Below, piece by piece: positions 12,501 to 24,621 of a stretch of 64,000 nt of DNA (its first letter is position 1; each line of letters starts with the position of its first letter). Source of the DNA: Ctenosaura bakeri (lineage: Eukaryota > Chordata > Lepidosauria > Squamata > Iguanidae). Under the pieces are notes generated by a model, which was not told the DNA's origin, did not search any database, and was given only the letters and a program-made list of their open reading frames with translations. The stretch spans positions 806,001-870,000 of the forward strand of contig CAOLHI010000651.1 in assembly GCA_948474755.1 (NCBI GenBank). Direction: 5' to 3'. A program made the translations under genes and the position numbers.

Positions 12501-12857
12501 GCAAAAGTAGCGATTGTTCTAGTGAGATCGATGGTATTACAATGTCTCAGTGCTATCAGACTTTCTTTTAGCTAACAGTCCACCCTTGAAAAACTTTGAT
12601 TATGTTGCTAGTAGTACCAGCTCTATTTTGATGGGATAACATTCATTTACAACTGAATATACCACACCAGATGGGCCAAATAATTAAACTTAGACTTCAG
12701 AGGTCTCTTTTTCCCTGCGCTAACTAGATATAAAGATCCATCTAAGAAAGGGCCTCCACCAAATTTCTGAAGATTCACCCCTCCTTCCCTTCATGTGCAT
12801 ATCCCACACCACAATGTACTTAATTGAGCAGGAGTCCCTGATTTCTGTGTAACATTG
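9565..12857. other. No gene recognised; simple repeats only
   Basis: (CCAA)n lies at 10084-10105 and GT/GC-rich bases at 10395-10412. 11640-12240 is AT-rich with 3'-UTR-like character (several aataaa-like words), but no adjoining exon can be seen. The open frames at 10510-10749 and 11258-11560 have no recognisable domain. Confidence 0.5.
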
Positions 12858-13763
12858 TGTTACCCTGATTTCTGGGGTCCGTTGGGGGACACCTCCATGT
12901 GCTCCACATGATGGGGAATGGAAACTAGCCAGAGCATGAGCAATAGCAATGCGAGAGGTAGGGTAACCTAACGGGGTCTTTTTACCCAGTTTTTACGTGG
13001 TCAGGCCAAGCCAAAAACCAAACAAAAATGTCCAATAAATGATTTTATTGAATGAAAATCTCACGCAGCAATGCAGTCACTCACTCACTCAAGACTTATT
13101 AAGAAGCAAAAGAGGAAACTGGATAGGGGAATACTGAAGGGGATGTAGCAGGGGTAATACTGCACCTTGTTCTGAAGTCCTTGATCCAGGAAGAACAGCA
13201 GAGAAGTGGGACTCAGCACCTAGAGGGCTGAAGGGATTACTCAGTGGATGGAGCAACGTTCTGCTGGGATGACCAGGAGTGATCCAAAGAAACTCTCAAA
13301 AACTGGGACTATTTGTAGGAGGAAAAATACTTGGAGGGCTAATCCTCTCCTGGGGAGAACAATGGGTGTTGCAATGAGAAAGAAGCTCCACAATGGTAAC
13401 TTACTTTGCATGATGAGATTACAAGGTGTTGCCCAAGTCTCAGGATTTTCGGCTGCATTTGGTTGTGGTGTGACTTCATGTAAATGGTCCTCGCCTGATA
13501 GGATATTTGCTCACTTGGGGCAAACACGCTAATCCCCTCAAGTTGGCTTCTCAGGGGCTGAGGACCCTTTGTCTACTATGGGTTTGCACAGCTTGAGGTC
13601 TCCTGGGGCTTCGTGACTGGGGATTTTACTGGCCTGACCTGGTTTTCGATTGTTTGACCATTGCTGTCTACGTGCCCATCTGGGTGACCTCTCAGGCACA
13701 TTGAATCATATTTTAATATCAATATTGTAGACCCTGGGATAGGGTTTTTCCAGTGGAGTAACA
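12858..13763 (-). mobile_element. Solo LTR, family D, copy 2
   Basis: This LTR has tgttac...gtaaca ends and a perfect 4-bp target duplication, attg at 12854-12857 and 13764-13767. The polyadenylation signal on the minus strand is near 13045. Because it has its own target duplication, it is a separate insertion from the very similar copy at 8473-9380 and not the other end of one provirus. Confidence 0.88.
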
Positions 13764-14246
13764 ATTGGAAGATAGGCAGGGGAGGTTTCCATGGGAAGGA
13801 GGGACAAGGATGCCTGTTGTGCATGTGTAGACCTTTATCCAACCCAATAAAACCTATTCAGCTTACTGCTGAAGTTATAAAGCAGCCTCACCTGTTCAGG
13901 TGCATTCCAGATGTGTTCAAGAATGATTCCTCATATCTTCCAATCCACTTAACATCATATGCTGTGCTATAATCCCAACACACATAGAGGGAACCATTTC
14001 ATCAAAGACTAGAATAAAATTGCGAATAGGATAAAATAATTTGGGATAAAAGCAGAGAACCAGAACTTATGCTAAAAATTTAATGGAAGATGAAGGTTTG
14101 AGCAGCTTACTTGAAGCTTGTAAGAAAATAAGAGGGGGTGGTGGTGGAGAAACAGACAGAGACAGACCTTTTTCTACGAAAAAGAGTTTCACTGCTTGGG
14201 TGCCTCAACTAAAGAGTACCCATCTTGTGTCCCTATTCCCAACTGT

Positions 14247-14426
14247 GGCCATTTCTGTACTAGACTGTTAAAGCGCAATTATTCCACTTTCAACATCCTA
14301 TGGAATCCTGGGGTTTGTAGTTTAGGGAGGGACTTCGAGGCCCCTCCCTAAACTGCAAATCCCAGGATTCCAAAGGATGTTGAAAGTGGAATAATAGCAC
14401 TATAACAGTGTAGTGTGGAAATGGCC
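14247..14426. mobile_element. MITE family A (best-bounded copy)
   Basis: 180 bp with long inverted arms. The outer ends are ggccatttctgtactagact and its diverged complement (gtgtagtgtggaaatggcc). Inside are tattattccactttcaacat and the mirrored block, then an inner gtttagggaggg / ccctccctaaactgc pair, so the whole element can fold into one hairpin. A 3-bp target duplication, TGT, flanks it (14244-14246 and 14427-14429). There is no coding capacity. The 3-bp duplication and GG ends point toward PIF/Harbinger-like or another 3-bp-TSD superfamily. Confidence 0.85.
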
Positions 14427-14898
14427 TGTGTTTTTGAACATGGGGTGAGGGGGAGGGATACATAACAGTGCTTGAGAAGTTGAGGGTTAACACAGTGGCA
14501 GATTTTTCTTAAGAGTGACTACAATTGGGTAATAACATGTTACATCTAATCATGTTCCTCTGACACACTGTTTTATAGAGTAACAAGGGCAAAATAACAT
14601 TATTTTTTATTTACTTAATAATTTTTCTTGTTGTTTTTAACTAAAATACTTTGACGGATCCCCCCCCCTGCAATTTCATGTTCTATCTCTTCGTGGATTT
14701 TCTTTCTAAAAAGTAACAGAAAAGTAATGGCAAAGTAAGAAAACAACACACTGTGTATTTGGTTACTTTTTAAAAGAGGAGAGTCATAGCTAAAGCAATG
14801 AGCTCTGGGATTTTGCAAATTCCTTTCAAAAAGTAAGTTTCAAGGCAATCATATTGATGGCAAATGGGTTTGTGGTACCTTAAAAAGTAAGTCATATA

Positions 14899-14999
14899 GG
14901 AAGCTGCCCACAAATGTAAATGAACCTTGTCGGTTTTTAAGATACTACAGGACTTTGTTGTCTTGATTGCAGCAGACTAACACAACTATCTCCTGGAAA
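14899..14999 (+). mobile_element. PLE 3'-end fragment
   Basis: The words gatactacaggactttgttg and gattgcagcagactaacaca match the terminal sequence of a reptile PLE-type repeat, the same kind of tail as at 33780-33878. It is a short relic. Confidence 0.5.
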
Positions 15000-15059
15000 T
15001 GTGTTAACATGCTACTTTCTACCAAAACCTGTATTTTTTTAAAAAAAAGAAGCCAAGGC

Positions 15060-15240
15060 ATTTTCAGTTAGTGAATTTTATTTCTCTCATTCTGCTGATT
15101 AAACCTAAGCTCACCTTCGCTTAATGTGCCCTTATAAGTTGGCCATCCCGAACCCTCAGCTTTGGGGGAAAAAATAAAACGAAATGCAAATTAAAATCTT
15201 TGCTTTTTCAAGAAACCACATCTAGAAGATGAATGTTGGT
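15060..15240. other. Possible conserved non-coding block
   Basis: Non-repetitive sequence without frame bias, containing an octamer-like site (aaatgcaaattaaaat near 15182) and several TAAT-like words. This composition is often seen in vertebrate regulatory conserved elements. It is only a hint; no comparison was possible. Confidence 0.2.
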
Positions 15241-15295
15241 TGCCTTTGGATTGCCTATTGATACTTAGTTTCCATCTTTAATATGGGGAAGAAAG

Positions 15296-15296
15296 C

Positions 15297-15335
<39 letters not shown>

Positions 15336-15520
15336 GTGCCTTCACATTGTTTCCAACTTATGGTGACTTTAAGGTGACCCTATCATGGGGTTTTCTGGGA
15401 TTGACAGTATGTGATGCACCCAAAGTCACCCAGTGGATTTCCATGGCTGAGCAAGGAAGCAAACCCTGGTCCCCATGGTCATAATCCATCAATCAAATCA
15501 CTACACCATACTGGATCCCA
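15296..15520 (-). repeat. Sauria/ACA-type SINE with (TTG)n tail
   Basis: On the plus strand it begins with (TTG)n at 15297-15335, the (CAA)n tail of the minus-strand element. It continues through gtgccttcacattgtttcca, the cacccagtggatttccatgg body, and ends in the tRNA-like head near ctacaccatactgg. Confidence 0.9.
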
Positions 15521-15787
15521 AGGAAGCATCTAGTGATCTTTAAAGGTATGTTAATAGATTAAATCACTTCAGTGCCATATAGATCAGTAAATGTCTTTTC
15601 ATACAGCTGACTTATTTCATGTTACATGAAAACAACCATGAAATCATCCAGGTAAGAGAACCCAGCTGAGAAAGGTGTGTAATTTTTCATTAATTTTTTC
15701 ATGCCATATAACATGTTGGTTCTCCCTTCTGGTGATCTGGGTAAGGAGATAAAACAGGGGCGTTTGCCATTGTGCAAGGTTAAGAAG

Positions 15788-15932
15788 GGACATTTCCTCA
15801 CTAGACTGTTATAGCGCTATTATTCCACTTGCAACCTCCCAACCAGCCCCTCTTGAAACTGCAAACCCCAGGATTCCACAGGATGTTGCAAGTGGAATAA
15901 TAGCACTGAAACAGCCTAGTGCAGAAATGGCC
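15788..15932. mobile_element. MITE family A
   Basis: A 145-bp copy with the ends ggacatttcctcactagact and gtgcagaaatggcc. Its 3-bp target duplication is AAG (15785-15787 and 15933-15935). The centre is shorter than in other copies. Confidence 0.85.
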
Positions 15933-15935
15933 AAG

Positions 15936-17069
15936 GTGTTTTCGTATCACTGAGGCAACAAGATTGATATGTTTTATAGCAGATCCATAATCCAATTCAG
16001 GTTTCTTAGAATGTCCTGGATTAGTTGTGGCTCATCTTCCTTTTTACTGTGGGTGTGGGCAGACTAGTACAGTTGGCCTACAGTCTTGGGCAGGGAAGGA
16101 ACTACAGAACAATAAAGTATCTGAAAATCCTACAGTCACTTTAGAAAACTCAGGCCTCCAAAGACAACAAACGGAACACTTCCTATCATATAAGAATTGA
16201 AATTATCTTTCTGGCATGAGGACACAGGGAATAGATGTCACTTGGTTGCCTTGCCAGTGTGGAAGTGTGTCCATTCCAACCATGAACCTATGATAGCAAA
16301 GCCACTTCATTTTGTCCTCAGTTGCCAAATTGAATTGACTGTATAACACTGGCATTATCATGCTTCCTGTTGGTTCCTGTTTGACTGGAGTCATATTAGA
16401 GAACAAAATGGTGTCAGAGTAACAAGGAAGAAGGGAAATTCTTGGGGGCATGTATTTATATGCCCATGAGGTATGTTTTACAAGACAAGGTATATTTTGC
16501 AAGGAAACTGGTTCTAAAACCCTACTCCATCTCCCCTCTAAATTGGTTTGTGGATGAATGATTCGAAACATCACAATTTTTTTTCAAAAAAAAATAAATC
16601 CTTCACTATATAGAGTACTAACAAACTGGCTTTAGCTTTTTCATACTATAAGCAATTTTAAACATAAGTTTAAAAGAAATTTAAGTGTGGAGGAGGGGAG
16701 ACATGTGAAAGGACTAGTTAATGGTCATGAAATACAAAAGTTCATCTACAAATCTAATACAACATATGTTACATTGTCAACCTACAGGAATATAAATTGT
16801 AGTTTTGTTGGCTCTGTAGACACAAGAAGAGGTCAGATGTATACTATAATATTTCCATTTTTTCATCTTTACAATCAGTCAACATTCAAGTATTCATACT
16901 AGCATGAGTGGTACATCTTGGGAAAGTGATCCATCAACATCTTGGAATAATCTTGAGCAAGCTAATATAGACCAATCCATAGTTCATGATAAAATTCAGT
17001 AAAGAGTTCCTGCACAATTTCAGGCTGTAGCTTAATGAGAATTATAATTGTGCTGATTAGCTTCCAAGG

Positions 17070-17124
<55 letters not shown>

Positions 17125-17816
17125 TCAAATCTAACAACAACACTTAACTATGTAATTTAAATGAAATTTATACATCTAATTTTAATAAGCATCACAACAT
17201 GACAATTGAAACAGGATGATTGCATGTTTGCATATTGAAATGGTCATGTTTTTGGAAACTGGTGTGTCCAGGACAGAGTTCAAGCCTAACGTACCTCAAG
17301 GCATTGATACCAATCACAAGGCATTGTGTAGCTATTCCATCTTTCCTGCCACAGCTCTTCTGTGTTAAGAAACATGGTAGCAGATGTAATGGGAGAATAT
17401 TGAAGTGTTACAAATAAACATTACTGATGTTTGGATCTTGCCCAAAATTCTGTGAAAGAAGCAGTGTGATTGCCCAATAAAAACCTGACCTGGAATCATC
17501 ACTAGTCTTTTTCCTGGGTTACTGCTTTTCTATATGCATGATAGGGGTGGGGGATGAGGAGCATTTGAACATAGAATCATCTGTCTATATCCAGAAATGG
17601 TAGTCTCAGAGGCTGTAATGTGAGTTTACTTGCATATATCCATGCCATCTCTGATTTATCAACCTTAAAGCGTTGTTGTATGGCTATACTGGAAACCCTC
17701 TGCTACATACCTGGAAGGAAGCCACCTCAAACTTGGTAGGACTTACTTTTGAGTATACACAGCTGGGATTTCACTGTTAGAACTCCATTCTAACAGGGTG
17801 GGATTTAACTGTAATT
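15936..17816. other. No gene; one microsatellite
   Basis: (AAT)n microsatellite at about 17070-17122. About 17735-17785 is a fragment of the short dispersed repeat seen at 3600. The open frame at 16203-16574 (minus) has no recognisable domain. Confidence 0.5.
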
Positions 17817-17818
17817 AT

Positions 17819-18244
17819 GGCCCTTTCCACACCAGGCTATTAAAACGGCGCAGAGCGACCTCTGACGGAGGTCTTCTGCACCGTGGAGTGGATTGGGGCG
17901 GACTACTTTTCGTAGTTCCGCACCTCAGTCCGCTCCGGAGCAACCGGAACTGGTTGCACAGCGTGCTTTTTAAAAACTTCTTTTAAGAGGTTTTTCAAAA
18001 GCACGGGGGGTGTGACCCCGTGTTGCTCCATCGCCGCACTCCAGTGCAGATTTGCAGCCGTGCACTACTGCGTGCCTGCAGATCTGCCGGGGGCGGGCTT
18101 TAGGCTGGTGAGCTTCTCCAGTTGGTGGAGAGCCTCCACCAACTGGAAGCCGCCATTTTGGACGCTGGAGCAGTGCAGAGCGACGAGAAGAAATCCGGTG
18201 AGTCCTGTTTCTGCCTGATTCATGCCCTACGTGTGGAAAGGGCC
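17819..18244 (+). mobile_element. CpG-rich non-autonomous DNA element, family B, copy 1
   Basis: 426 bp bounded by ggccctttccacac and gtgtggaaagggcc, with the 3-bp target duplication TAT (17816-17818 and 18245-18247). The interior is GC- and CpG-rich, unlike the flanks. It contains an inverted pair (gtgctttttaaaaacttctt / aagaggtttttcaaaagcac) and a gtggagagcctccac palindrome. It ends with a splice-donor-like ccg|gtgagt at about 18195-18202. It is homologous over its whole length to 40936-41375 in the other orientation. No transposase frame is present, so it depends on another element. Confidence 0.88.
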
Positions 18245-18247
18245 TAT

Positions 18248-20057
18248 AATAAAAATCATGGCACCTGCAGTGTCCAAGTGTATTGGAACAAGGAGAATTA
18301 CTTTCTCTTAGAAATCAAGTCTATGGCTGTGTAGGAAAGTCTATTCTATAAATATCAAAAGAAAGGAAAACATGTATCTTCCACCTTCCATTTTGCAAAA
18401 GCTCTTTGGATTCTAAAGCTGACAGAACAGCTTATATTCAGTGTTTTTTGTAAATAGATTCAGAATGCTACTCAGTTCGTGTTCTATAATAGCTGCTATC
18501 CTTGTTCTCTTCAAGCACAGAAGAGACCTTTCTTCTGGTGGTTGCATTTGTACAACCACCAGGACATTTTGAGATGGCTTTGCTGTTTGCCTGCCAAGTA
18601 CTTGGGCTCAGAAGCTTTCTGGAACTTGGATGCTGATTTCAACTTTCGTCAAGAAGTTAGATGCATGGAGTGTTTTTGTACCTGAGTGGATGCAGTAAAT
18701 AGTTGGCTCTCAGTTGCACACACAGAAAGAGAAGACGTACCTCAGAGCCAAGTGCTGAAGTAAATTTTACACCAGGCCTCCCTTGTCAGCCCCAACATGA
18801 ACACAAGTATACGCACCATTTAGGGCTCTCCTAAGAGATTGCTTTGTCCCAACACCTCCATATTTTACAACATGGATGGATAGGTAGTTTTGTGATCATG
18901 CTGTGCTATAATAGCAGACTTATTGGTTTTGTTACCAAATTTAGAGTAGCACATCAAGCTTTGGGTCATATATGCACTGTCAATTCCATTACATTTTATA
19001 GCATCAATGAAATACCTCAAATTTCTTTAATCAATGGCCCTGGTCATTGCCTCTCTTTTTTTCTTTTCTTTTCTTTTCTTTTCCCTTTGAGAATCCATTG
19101 GTCTGAATGGCTTTTTTGGCTTCACTGTCTATACAGTGAAGGCAGAAACTAAAGACTCAGGAACCCAAGGGCTTGATGCTCTGGGGAAAGAGTTACTAAA
19201 TTGGCACCATTCTATTCAGACCATGTCAAGAGAGAGCATTACAAAAGGGTCTGAGGGAAAGTTCCTTGTATAACACACTTGTGCGTCTCTGTTTTCTGCT
19301 GATCTTTTGTCATTTTCAACTTTCTCTGCCAGTTTCTTGAGATCTGCCAGTTCTATAGATCCAGCTGCTAGGGGGAAAAAAGCCTCTGGCTAATGGCAAA
19401 TGCTGTTTTGCGGGGGAAGAGTTGAAACACAGCTACTCCACCAAACAAAGCAAGAGTGATGCATGCTCGTAATAATCTGTTATTTCTCAGGGGGATACAG
19501 GAATGTACCTCATAGAACATGGATGTTACATGTTACCAAGTAACAAACTAACAGAAACCAAATGGAATCCCCTGAGGAGACAGAAGTGTCTCATTACATC
19601 CAAGAACCAAACAACATGTGACATTAAATGCACCACTTGCTGTTGCATAACCTTTTCTGACCACTTTGTTTAGGTTTTGTACCAGTGTTTTGTGTATGCT
19701 GTTGTCATCTTCTGTTCATCTCTGTTATAATGATAACTCAAGGCCTGTTAACTGGATGAAAGTAATTCAATGAAAACTTTGTTTTAAAAAAATATGTGTA
19801 GACAGCAGCTCCAGAGAGGGATGTGTGTGAAGGATTGAGATCACGGTGTCCAGAGTTAGTGATGTCTCTCTTCCCATTTGTGCCAGTGGAGGCTTCCTTC
19901 CATACTAAACACAAGCTTTGTGGCCATGCAAGGGGAGATCTTGAATCAGGCTGTCCCCTCATGAATCAAGCTGCCCTCTATGGAACAGCTCTATGGATTG
20001 TTGTTAATGTGTACATAGGGCCTCTTCAAATTGTTACTACAGTGTTCACCCCTACTC
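18248..20057. other. No gene; one simple repeat
   Basis: (TTTTC)n at 19059-19082. Nothing else is recognisable. The open frames at 18479-18685 and 18844-19152 have no domain signature. Confidence 0.5.
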
Positions 20058-20060
20058 CAT

Positions 20061-20481
20061 GGCCCTTTTCGCACAGCATTTTCCATGCGAAGGGACACCT
20101 GGAGCATCACGCAATTGTGAGGAGTGATCTGCATGACGCACTCACAATCATGTGACGCTCCAGGGTAGGGCAGGTGCTGATCGCATGCCTTTTCATTTTT
20201 GGCTAGAAGCCAAAAATGGTGTGCGATTGCACATTTCTCCTGGGCCCCATGTGCACTTACTTGGTGTGCGGAGCTTCCAGAACCATGCTGGTTGCGCTTC
20301 CTGCCCCAGCACAGCCTGGGAAACTCCCAGGCTGCACTACGGAAGGAAGAGGCAGGGCTCTCATGCAAGCAGGCGGCTCGTGCAGAGCCGAAGGACTCTG
20401 GATGCAAGAATCTCTCGCTGGAGGCTGCTTGCGCGATCCCCACACCCCAGCACTGGAAGAAGGTAACGTGCGGAAAGGGCC
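20061..20481 (+). mobile_element. GC-rich non-autonomous DNA element, family C
   Basis: 421 bp with the ends ggcccttttcgcac and gtgcggaaagggcc and the 3-bp target duplication CAT (20058-20060 and 20482-20484). The terminal arms are nearly those of family B, but the interior is different. It contains palindromes (tttttggctagaagccaaaaa; gcctgggaaactcccaggc) and a donor-like gaag|gtaacg just before the right arm. Several overlapping open frames cross it, only because it is GC-rich and short of stops. Non-coding. Confidence 0.8.
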
Positions 20482-20541
20482 CATGATATGGTTTAATTGG
20501 CAAATACTTATCTGGCATAAGATATAAATTATATCCTGCTA

Positions 20542-21250
20542 TGTCTGGGAAGCCTGCTGGCAAAGAGGAACTGGCTGCACACATGCGTTGCAAAACCAAG
20601 TCCAATGAGGACCTTGGGGCGTGGATAGGTCATAGTGTGATAACTGAAGCCCATGTCAGAGCTGCTGCTGATGAGCAGCAGCTGTTGCCCCTGTTGCTCA
20701 GGGTGGAGATGACGAGCAGCAGCTGTTGGTCCCTGTGGCTCTGGCTGGAGATGAGTCCTGCAGCTCAAGAGCTCCCCCTGCTGCCAGGGACCAAGCAGGC
20801 TTGGACGTTCCTCTGCCTGCCCCTTTAGGGCAACAGGGATCCGATTCTGAAGATGGTTTGGAGCCTGTGCAAATCAGCCTACAAACAAGGCGGAGACTCA
20901 AGAGAGCTGAGCAAAGGGAGACTTCCTTGATTAAGTTCAAGAAGCAGTAACTAGCCACACCTGTGTCTTGGGCTATATAACTGCCTGCCTGGAAGCTTTC
21001 GTTTGCTTGTGGCAAACTTCTTTCAAGCCCTCTTCTTGCCTGTTCCTTGCTCCCAGCACCCGGTTCCTGCTACCTTGAATTGATCTCTTGACCCTTGGCT
21101 TTTGGAATTCTGACTACAGCTATAGCTTGGCGCTCTGGTAAATGAACTCCCTTGTGTAAAGTGCTTGTTTGTTTCCTCCCGGCTGGACTTTGCTGGCTCT
21201 CACATTCCCTTTTCTGGGCTGGCTCGCCGCCCAGGTCTCTGACCTTGACA
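20542..21250 (+). mobile_element. Probable LTR of a second family
   Basis: Candidate ends are tgtctggg and ttgaca (TGTC...GACA). A TATA-like ctatataactg lies at about 20972, followed by a long CT-rich transcribed-type region. The CAGCAGCTG-rich part at 20660-20730 is internally palindromic. No clean target duplication flanks these ends (cta on the left, cata on the right), so the boundaries may be off or the element may be joined to other material. Confidence 0.4.
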
Positions 21251-21962
21251 CATAGTCAGGGAACTCTGGTGGCAATGTATTTGGAAATGTCCCTCAATGG
21301 CTTGACCTTTAGAAACAATAGCGTCAAACAATGCATCCATGGGATGACTTCGTCTTTGATCCTCTTCCTCTGTCTATCAAAACTCTCCCTTTGTCTCTTC
21401 ACCTCTCCCGTGATTAAGGAGATGTCAAATTCCCATCACTCCTTTGTCACCTGATGCTAAGGCCATTAGCTTGTTCCGCACCCGATTGTTTACACTGCCA
21501 GAAAGCCATTAACACCTTCCCTCTCAGGGCAGAAGAAGAGTATTTAAACCCTGGCTCCAAGCCAGACAACTTGTAGTATGTAGTACCTCAGCATACTGGC
21601 TGTCACTCTGTTGTTCTGATTCCTGGTCTGTAATACCCTTGGACTCTTAGTCTAAACCATATTGCTTCATCTCTTCTTTCCTGATAAGTAAATATCACCC
21701 GCTTCACCCTAACTTCTTGCTATCCAATTTTCCCTCCCTTTCCTTCAGCTAGCCTTGTGTGATTGCTCGACAATAAAACAAATATTAATTGAACTTCCGG
21801 CTGGTGTTCCTGCATTAGTACTGGTATACACTGGTATAAAAGATCCTGTTAGATCACACACACCCCCACAAGCTTCGCCTCTTGAGCTAATATTCCCCAC
21901 TGGTACACAGACACACTGGCATTGCAGGTGGAACCCTGAGTCACCCAACTTTTGGGGTAACA
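21251..21962 (+). mobile_element. LTR of the family D group, plus orientation, start unclear
   Basis: The right end (gtcacccaacttttggggtaaca) is the reverse complement of the left end of the LTR at 23629-24617, so the two belong together in opposite orientation. A TATA-like gtatttaaacc lies at 21542 and a polyadenylation signal caataaaac at about 21770, about 190 bp before the end, the same spacing as in the other D copies. I could not fix the 5' end. It lies downstream of 21250 and upstream of the TATA box. Confidence 0.65.
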
Positions 21963-21966
21963 GTAT

Positions 21967-23624
21967 AGATGCCAAAAAAACAGGTCATGGGGCACAGGCT
22001 ATCTAGCCATACAACCTCACATGTGTGTTCTTTCCAGTGGTCGGGATCATATTGGATAGTGGATATGGTGAGTTGTATTTTTTTTTAAAGATAACAATTC
22101 TAGGTTCTGCTTCTGCTTGCCCAAGACTGGACCCTTCATTTCTGGACATTCTTGCACCTCATGGTTTTCTGTTTCAGGTGCTTCACCAATTCTGTAAAAC
22201 AGCAGGGATGATACAGGGGGCTGCAGAAGGAAGAGAAAAGCCAAGTCCTTGTCTCTAGAAATACTATGAAGCATTCCAGCTGGCACAGCTAATGGTGTTT
22301 ACTAAAGCAGACATCTTAGTTGACTGGGTGCACACAGACACAGAACAAACTTTAGGTGATTCTTTTAATTTTCATTAATCTTTACCCAGGACTTTCAAAT
22401 ACTGCACTAACTGCTAGTTCCATCACTGTCTCCACTCTGCTCCCTTCAAGAACACCCAGAGTTTAAGGACAACAATAGACACAAGCAATTTGCTACATAA
22501 AACAAACATAGATACAGAGACCTCTTTATAATTTAGGATTATCTTACAGCTAAACAGTTACAAGAAGCACTAGAAGAATTAGGGCCACTTTGGTTTCAGA
22601 TTACTCAAGTTACCTCATTTATAGAACATATACACAGATTCTCCAGGATCAAGAAAAGCCTTAATCATGCATGAAACATTCTCTCTAAATAAATCCCCCC
22701 AATCCAAAAAGCTCGTATTGAACATTTTACAAAGCCATCACAGACGGCACATATTTGACACATTAAAAGAGGCAAAGTTAATTTGGAGATCAATTTTTTA
22801 AAATCCATTTCAGATACAAACTGAGGAAAAATTAGAACCACTCCACAAATCAATCTCCACTTCTCCAAATAACTAGTGATAAAAACAGTTCAGAGATTGC
22901 ACTTAACTACACAAAATTAACTAGCAATTTCACACCAGTTGGAAACAGTGTGAGGGTAGAGACACTTTGGAAATCAGGTGGGTCTTTTGCTCTAAAGTCC
23001 TGGAATTTGGGGATAAAATTCTAAGCTGGTTAAATTAAATTATGAGACAAAATACCACTTTCTCAGAATCTTCATTAATTCTCTCAGCCTTTGAAAGCGA
23101 AAATGGAGAACTGCCACATAAAGCACTGGCTTAAATTTTGATCAGTGTTGCTACAGCTGAAATAGTAAGATCTTTGAAAATCAAAGGATTATCTCTCCAT
23201 CCTAGCTGGATAGGCTTTGGTAGATTGCTATTTCTGAAAGATTGACAACAAAAGCTTGATTAGCGAGGGGAGAAATAGCAAAGGCACCTTTGGGGGAATA
23301 TAATTCCCATTCATATCTTACATTTCAGACCTAAGATCAGACTAATGCCTATGATTGATGCATATGGCATTTTGGCTTAGTATCTTCTAAACTCAATAGA
23401 GTATTGAACACAAGGACTACCACAAAGTGGACTTGTTTGGATGTTACTGTAATTACATAATTAACAAATGTTTGCAACAACAAATTGCGCTTTTGTAGTT
23501 GCAATATAGAAGTTACAATCAAAGTAAGTGTAGAAACAGATGTGTAAGTAGAGACAGATAATTTCTTGGCCATTGTCTATTTCTTGAAGCTGCACCTTTG
23601 ATTCACAAAATATTTTTGTAGGAG
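21967..23624. other. No gene or clear repeat
   Basis: AT-rich sequence between two LTRs of opposite orientation. It shows no PLE, LINE or retroviral protein motif, so the two LTRs do not frame a readable provirus. Confidence 0.5.
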
Positions 23625-23628
23625 AACT

Positions 23629-24617
23629 TGTTACCCCAAAACGTGGGTGACTCAGGGGTCCACTTGTGATGCTAGTACCTCCATATGACAGAGGGGAATT
23701 CATTAGTTCAAAATTAGGAGGCCTGTGAGTGGAGGGATAACAACGAAATCTTTCCACCAATGTTTATGGTGTCTTGCAGTAAAGAACCAGCCAGATATTC
23801 AAAAGTAAACTATAAATGTGTTTTATTGAGGAGAATTCACTCATACATGCATACAAGATACAAACATTCACACAAGAGCTAACTGAAAGATAAAGGGAGA
23901 AAAACACATGGATAGAGAAGCTGAGGGTTTGGGGTTATAATTACCAAACCAGAAGAGTAGTGAAGAAGAAGCAATGTGGCTTAGACCTGTGTGTTTAAGG
24001 GTAGTACACAGCCGGGAAGCAAATTGGCAGAGAGACATTCAACAACTGGTGAACTGCAAAACTAGTTGCTCAGAGCTGAGGATTTTTATATGCTGTTTCC
24101 CTCTCTGGAGGGGTATGAGTTAATTGCTCTCCCAGCCTAGTGGACAGTGGGAGTTGCAACACAGATGATGGGGTCTGTTTGTTGTTAATGGTTTCAGTGC
24201 TTAAGTAACAAAGAGATAACAACTGTGTCATAATAGCCCTGCATTTGAGGAAAGATCAGGACAATGCAAGGAAAATGCCCAGGAATGAGGTAGCTGGGTT
24301 TAGACAAGCACTGTTTAGTGGGAACGCTGGCTTGACCATTGTATTCCAATTGGAGAGATTCAGCTTTTGCCTATTATCTCTGAGGTTGTTTTGTAATCTG
24401 CCTGACAATGACTTCGGCTTCACCTGGAGATGGGTGTGGCTGACCTGTTTGCAGTTTCTTGCTTGCTGTCAATAATTTTCCTCTGTCCAGTTCGACTTTC
24501 CAATAATTTCAGGTCATGTTTTATGTCATTCCCAAAATTAATGTAGCTTGCCAATTAAATCATGGTTCCTGGTTAAACCACATCAATATGTGTGAGTGTG
24601 TGTGTAGGGCTGCAACA
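23629..24617 (-). mobile_element. Solo LTR, family D group
   Basis: 989 bp with the ends tgttac and gcaaca and a perfect 4-bp target duplication, aact (23625-23628 and 24618-24621). On the minus strand it has a TATA box (catataaaaatcc, near 24092) and a polyadenylation signal (caataaaacac, near 23825) about 270 bp apart, then about 195 bp to the end. This gives a textbook U3-R-U5 layout. No coding sequence is attached. Confidence 0.85.
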
Positions 24618-24621
24618 AACT

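Noticed and set aside
8473..13763. Two similar LTRs as the ends of one provirus
   Set aside because: Each LTR has its own 4-bp flanking duplication and the 3.5 kb between them holds a MITE and no retroviral protein motif. They are two solo LTRs.
16203..16574. 123-codon open frame on the minus strand
   Set aside because: No recognisable domain, no splice or promoter context, no second copy in the window.
17070..17122. CRISPR-like or functional tandem array
   Set aside because: Plain (AAT)n microsatellite; the other tandem tracts (GTAT, TTA, GT, TTTTC) are also simple repeats.
20152..20605. Cluster of open frames of up to 204 codons
   Set aside because: They lie on or across the CpG-rich family C element with its own target duplication, on both strands at once. 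The frames follow from base composition.
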